DNA of 64,000 nt from Ramlibacter henchirensis (GTDB lineage Bacteria; Pseudomonadota; Gammaproteobacteria; Burkholderiales; Burkholderiaceae_C), in assembly GCF_004682015.1 (NCBI RefSeq), contig NZ_SMLM01000001.1, positions 2,512,096-2,576,095 on the forward strand, written 5' to 3'. Position 1 is the first letter of the stretch. The number at the start of each line of letters is the position of its first letter. Of the stretch, positions 63,301 to 64,000 are shown in pieces. The translations under genes and the position numbers were made by a program. The notes below the pieces were generated by a model, which had not been told where the DNA came from, ran no database searches, and saw only the letters and a list, made by a program, of their open reading frames with translations.

Positions 63301-64000
63301 ACAGTGACGATCTCAGGCGGTGCCCTGACCATTGTGGCGGGCAGCTCGGTGACCAGCGTTGAGTCCGTGGTGGCCGACATGCTCGGCGGCAACGATACCC
63401 TGAGCTACGCGGCGAACACGGAGGCGGTCTCGGTGGATCTCGAGGCGGGTACGGCCTCGGGCTTCACGTCGATTGCCGGCATCGAGAACGTCATCGGCGG
63501 CGCTGGCAACGACACGCTGGGTAGCGGCCTGGATGGCCAAGTCAATAGGCTGACTGGTGGCACTGGGAACGACACCTACATCGTCCAGGAATCACAGGAC
63601 GTCGTGTCCGAAGGAGCGGGCGGCGGCATCGATGAAGTTCAGTCGATGGCGCTCACTTACGCGCTCAGCGACTTCGACGTGGAGAACCTCACCTTCACCG
63701 GCTGGGGTGACTTCACCGGCATCGGCAACAACCAGGCCAACGTGATCACCGGCGGCCGGGCCGCGGACCTGTTGTCCGGGCTTGGCGGCAATGACACGCT
63801 GAACGGCGGCTTCGGTGCTGATTCACTTGACGGTGGCACCGGCAACGACACGCTGAACGGTGGCGCCGGCAACGACACGCTCCTTGGCGGCAGCGGCAAC
63901 GACACCGTCAACTACAGGATCGGCGACGGCACCGACGTCGTCGATGGCGGGGCGGGGACCGACACCCTCAGCTACGCCGGCAACACGGAGGCGGTCTCGG
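54304..64000 (+). CDS. Giant tandem animal-type haem peroxidase with RTX repeats, MopA-like (3' end cut by window)
   Basis: One open frame of 3,232 codons from the ATG at 54304, still open at the window end. There is no signal peptide. Module 1: An_peroxidase domain with distal Gln160/Asp163/His164 (FGQFFDHG), Arg386 and Glu389 (GRGNEN), proximal His497 (YRLGHSM) and Asn578 (NIARGRD). RTX nonapeptides follow from about 829, again at 1101-1126, then a beta-sandwich-like segment (about 1248-1362). Module 2 repeats this: Gln1571/Asp1574/His1575, Arg1824/Glu1827, His1936, Asn2021, RTX from 2270 and 2547, and a similar segment at 2700-2815. A third such segment (2816-2912) and an RTX tail follow. 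In mammalian peroxidases Asp and Glu bind the haem covalently; both are kept here, while the third (Met) position is Asn. Architecture matches MopA-type Mn(II)-oxidising, type I-secreted peroxidases. Function in this organism is inferred. Confidence 0.9.
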   Translation, partial: MATLIRSDLEFILQQILISEAHAAGADLTNLVPNAFAPFGLRTVDGSYNNLVPGQENFGAADQPFPEAVVAAPSYPAGPAMTFDAQPRIISNLIADMTSNNPAAVQAFVGAGLGTIDEDGILRDLEGVAIPPGTLLTIPNTAPDVGLSAPFNSWFTFFGQFFDHGLDLVNKSSTEIIVINLMPDDPLYVEGAPNFMVVSRATRDADGNATNQTTPFVDQNQTYTSHASHQVFLREYVLDASGRPVATGKMLDGENGGLATWADIKAQARDILGIELDDLDVLSVPLVVTDQYGKFIPGPDGFPQLVISAGPPPVTQSGTPAAPVDASIALRTGHAFLDDIAHAAAPRGSMGQVLTADADSITGNAALAGQYDNELLDRHFITGDGRGNENIALTAVHHVFHAEHNKQVEDIKATVLASGDADFIASWQLPDGSWNGERLFQAARFATEMQYQHLVFEEFARKLQPTVDAFLAPTGYDATINPAIFGEFAHAVYRLGHSMLTETVDRLDPNFESSDMTLLQAFLNPVAFDDDGALTPEQAAGAIVRGMTRQVGNEIDEFVTGAVRNTLLGLPLDLAAINIARGRDTGTPTLNEARREFYAMTGDSQLKAYTSWVDLTLNLKHESSVVNFIAAYGRHATITAATTLEAKRAAAAALVFGGEGAPADRLDFLNSTGAYANLANGVTVTGVDDIDLWIGGLAERTMPFGGMLGSTFGFVFETQLEALQNGDRFYYLSRLAGLNFLTEMENASFAKLVMRHTDVVHLPADIFSTPAWTLEVNQNNQYTGLGDDGKDDPTEGGTALQPLVIRDDPTTAGQDARYLKYTGADHVVLGGTSGNDTLIASIGDDTLWGDGGNDRLEGGDGNDNIEGGEGHDIITDKGGDDVLKGNGGNDVIQGGNGFNLILGGDGSDFIITGEDVSETFGGQGNDFILGAQMNLPTFGNEGDDWIEIGTSDGAGGDNFDPQEQSTIIGHDVFITGGGFDEVDGEGGDDVMVFSDGSDHFAGGGGFDWASYEADLLGVKVDLLVSDRIEPPVTPSNQGILDAFSEVEGLSGSAHNDFLRGDDAGADTINVDGALNGTLTNVGLYANLQALLGAGVTSFNSGNIILGGGGSDIIEGRGGNDLIDGDRWLNVRISVRANADGTGPEIGSAESLTELVPHMLSGAINPGQLQIVREILTAAPDFDTALFSGNRADYTIQTDAATGVTTVTHNALDAAGAVIVGADGIDTLKNVERLQFSDQAVVLAPGLNAEPAGLLSLGAGTPTINQVLTVSAAGITDADNISPTNLTGAITGPISFVWQAETLAGSGVFQDIVTVGGANPETARGNTLQVTADLAGLALRVRAVYEDGHGVLETVYSAPTAPVTGVAAPVTPAEPIPAESAVESAGIHLIRADLQFILDQILISEAHSGAYGTPSQDLSSLIPNSRLPFGVRTVDGSFNNLVPGQTQFGASDQNFPLLLDQVFRNDLDGDTFDANGPAPGGVITNTNYATTGPGTGHVVDADPRIISNLISDQTGNNPAAVIANGGNAAIQSPGMDGVFGTPDDRSVFFIPNSAPDEGLSAQFNSWFTFFGQFFDHGLDLVDKANNGAVFIPLEADDPLVAGADGVFGTADDLAAGQRFMIVTRANNTATHAGTDGVFGTADDVHFHNNETTPFVDQNQTYTSHASHQVFLREYTTDAAGDTVATGRLLDGANGGIANWAEVKAQAAQLLGIQLTDLDILNVPMLATDAYGKFIPGANGFAQVVTNMGLIEGVAGGLDLNNLPGGAVVARTGHAFLDDIAHTAAPVSATGQVLVADADTVAGGHVAAGQYDDELLDAHFITGDGRGNENIGLTAVHFIFHAEHNRLVDHIKQVVLASNDPAFVAQWQTSPGVWNGERLFQAARFSTEMQYQHLVFEEFARKVQPQVDVFLMEGQGYDSTINPAIVAEFAHVVYRFGHSMLTETVDRFDPNFNLVNGDTQQTGLIAAFLNPLEFSVTGATDAESAGALVRGLTRQSGNEIDEFVTEALRNNLLGLPLDLPAINIARGRDAGVPSLNQARTEFFAMTGDTQLKPYISWADFGANLKHEASLVNFIAAYGTHSSITSATTLAGRRAAAYALVYGENGLDGIADSGDEPTVAVPADRLDFLNGPAASTGVNAIDLWIGGLAEKQMPFGGLLGSTFNFVFENQMEALQNGDRFYYLERTAGLNFLTELENNSFAKLIMANTDVTHLPGDVFSTPGFTLEVDASKQFTGLGATGRDDPEGDVIRDNPQTAGLDTNHLHYTGDQHVVLGGTAGNDTLIASEGDDTLYGDGGNDRLEGGFGNDMVLGGAGDDIMTDVGGDDNMQGGDGNDAIHGGQGIDLILGGFGNDFIVNATDEAESFGGTGNDFILGSPAAEMAFGNEGDDWIENGMADGSAGENFDTRGLDAIVGHDVFMGGSASDRMLGEGGDDIMVGRGGQIDRYMGGSGFDWASFDHPTTGAVADLNLRAFNEAPVPLSAASTLARFESVEGLSGSGFADILIGDDADAATIPASGNNGSVLTNFALIDGLQAFVDIGSAAPVTSFSAGNIILGGDGSDIIEGRGGNDLIDGDRSLNVRISVRANSDGTGPELRSVDSMTDLVEDVFAGRVNPGQLVIVREILDGGSGFSYDTAKFRGNMSEYTWETDALTGVTTVSHNLVDDNGVVVFGAGIDGVDRLTNIERLQFADLAAEIGDVFDSMPDGLLTISDDTPNSGQQLTVSAAGVTDADNVTAANPTGAITGPISFVWQAEVAPGVFEDIVRAAGVGDLLATGATFTPGAGEAGLVLRVKGTYQDANGVVETVFSAPTAILANGAPQGAPRVSDTTPTETQAVTAVNSFTDPDGTTSSVFSYQWQQSDVGGGGVFTDIVGATGQSFTPGADQVNRQLQVVVSFVDDGGNTETVVSVPSIVTGDFIAADTAAQTLTGNEGQDLIFGGAGDDTINGAGQNDTLAGGTGDDTINAGSGNDTVNYAIGDGADAVDGGDGTDRLNVTGTAGNNTLTVTISGGALTIVAGSSVTSVESVVADMLGGNDTLSYAANTEAVSVDLEAGTASGFTSIAGIENVIGGAGNDTLGSGLDGQVNRLTGGTGNDTYIVQESQDVVSEGAGGGIDEVQSMALTYALSDFDVENLTFTGWGDFTGIGNNQANVITGGRAADLLSGLGGNDTLNGGFGADSLDGGTGNDTLNGGAGNDTLLGGSGNDTVNYRIGDGTDVVDGGAGTDTLSYAGNTEAVS
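56788..57060 (+). repeat. RTX calcium-binding nonapeptide block 1
   Basis: Residues about 829-919 of the peroxidase repeat the GGxGxDxLx pattern (GGTSGNDTL, GDGGNDRLEGGDGNDNIEGG, GGNGGNDVIQGG). These form a calcium-stabilised beta roll after secretion. A second short run lies at 57604-57680. Confidence 0.88.
61111..61430 (+). repeat. RTX calcium-binding nonapeptide block 2
   Basis: Residues about 2270-2375 mirror block 1 after the second peroxidase domain (GGTAGNDTL, GDGGNDRLEGG, GGDGNDAIHGG). A second short run lies at 61942-62004. Confidence 0.88.
63070..64000 (+). repeat. RTX calcium-binding tail (block 3, continues past the window)
   Basis: From residue about 2923 the protein is mostly RTX (GGAGDDTINGAGQNDTLAGG, and later GGLGGNDTLNGGFGADSLDGG-like runs) with short intervening beta segments. 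Such tails precede the C-terminal type I secretion signal, which would lie beyond the window. A nearly repeated unit (DTLSYA-NTEAVS) occurs at about 63400 and again at the window end. Confidence 0.88.

Noticed and set aside
56788..63990. Repeated GGCGGCAACGAC-type DNA words as a possible CRISPR or tandem-repeat locus
   Set aside because: They are codons of RTX nonapeptides, in frame and divergent in sequence, without equal spacers.

Overview
The window is a 64 kb piece of a high-GC chromosome. Gene content and synteny suggest a betaproteobacterium of the Burkholderiales, most likely Comamonadaceae (Ramlibacter, Variovorax or Acidovorax type). The reasons are the ribF-ileS-lspA order, the paired rpmB-rpmG genes, many Bug/TctC, TctAB and TRAP transport genes, Liv ABC genes, adjacent acyl-CoA dehydrogenases, and short palindromic repeats of the kind common in that family. 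Genus is an inference; there is no rRNA or other marker that fixes it. I recognised no tRNA, rRNA, CRISPR array, prophage or intact insertion sequence.

Layout. 1-4.1 kb (minus strand): S1C protease, MoxR ATPase, DUF58 protein and a VWA (BatA-like) protein cut by the window edge. 4.2-9.8 kb (plus): TatD-like nuclease, spermidine-synthase-like protein, an isolated GspE/PilB-type ATPase, and TctB-TctA membrane subunits without a TctC. 9.9-18.4 kb: an EamA exporter, an atypical SDR, then a GntR regulator divergent from a seven-gene operon (TRAP dctQMP, RraA-like, PfkB/KDG kinase-like, SDR, cupin) that looks like uptake and catabolism of a sugar acid or related hydroxy acid. 18.4-26.7 kb: another EamA exporter, quinone oxidoreductase, a lone receiver protein, and a very compact minus-strand operon (glutamine-synthetase-like ligase, iron ADH, class I amidotransferase, ALDH) that fits a gamma-glutamylation route for an amino alcohol or polyamine. 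26.7-27.1 kb: a gene-free stretch holding palindromic elements, including a 275-bp nested near-palindrome with perfect 26-bp inverted ends.

27.1-48.1 kb is mostly housekeeping: Na/Pi cotransporter, lspA, ileS, ribF, an HNH endonuclease, a lipase-like lipoprotein, two acyl-CoA dehydrogenases, purN, an RsmB-like RNA methyltransferase, a fatty acid desaturase, rpmG, rpmB, trxB, a Crp-type regulator, ftsK, lolA and rarA. 48.3-51.9 kb is livHMGF behind a leader with a terminator-like hairpin. An outer-membrane-type small protein and an orphan Bug binding protein follow.

The most striking item is at 54,304-64,000+. It is one uninterrupted frame of more than 3,230 codons, still open at the window end. 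It encodes two complete animal-type haem peroxidase domains in tandem, each followed by RTX calcium-binding nonapeptides and a beta-sandwich-like segment, and then a further RTX tail. This is the architecture of the MopA-type manganese-oxidising peroxidases exported by type I secretion. Its 586-bp upstream region holds a long leader hairpin next to the ribosome binding site and two dyads that could be operators.
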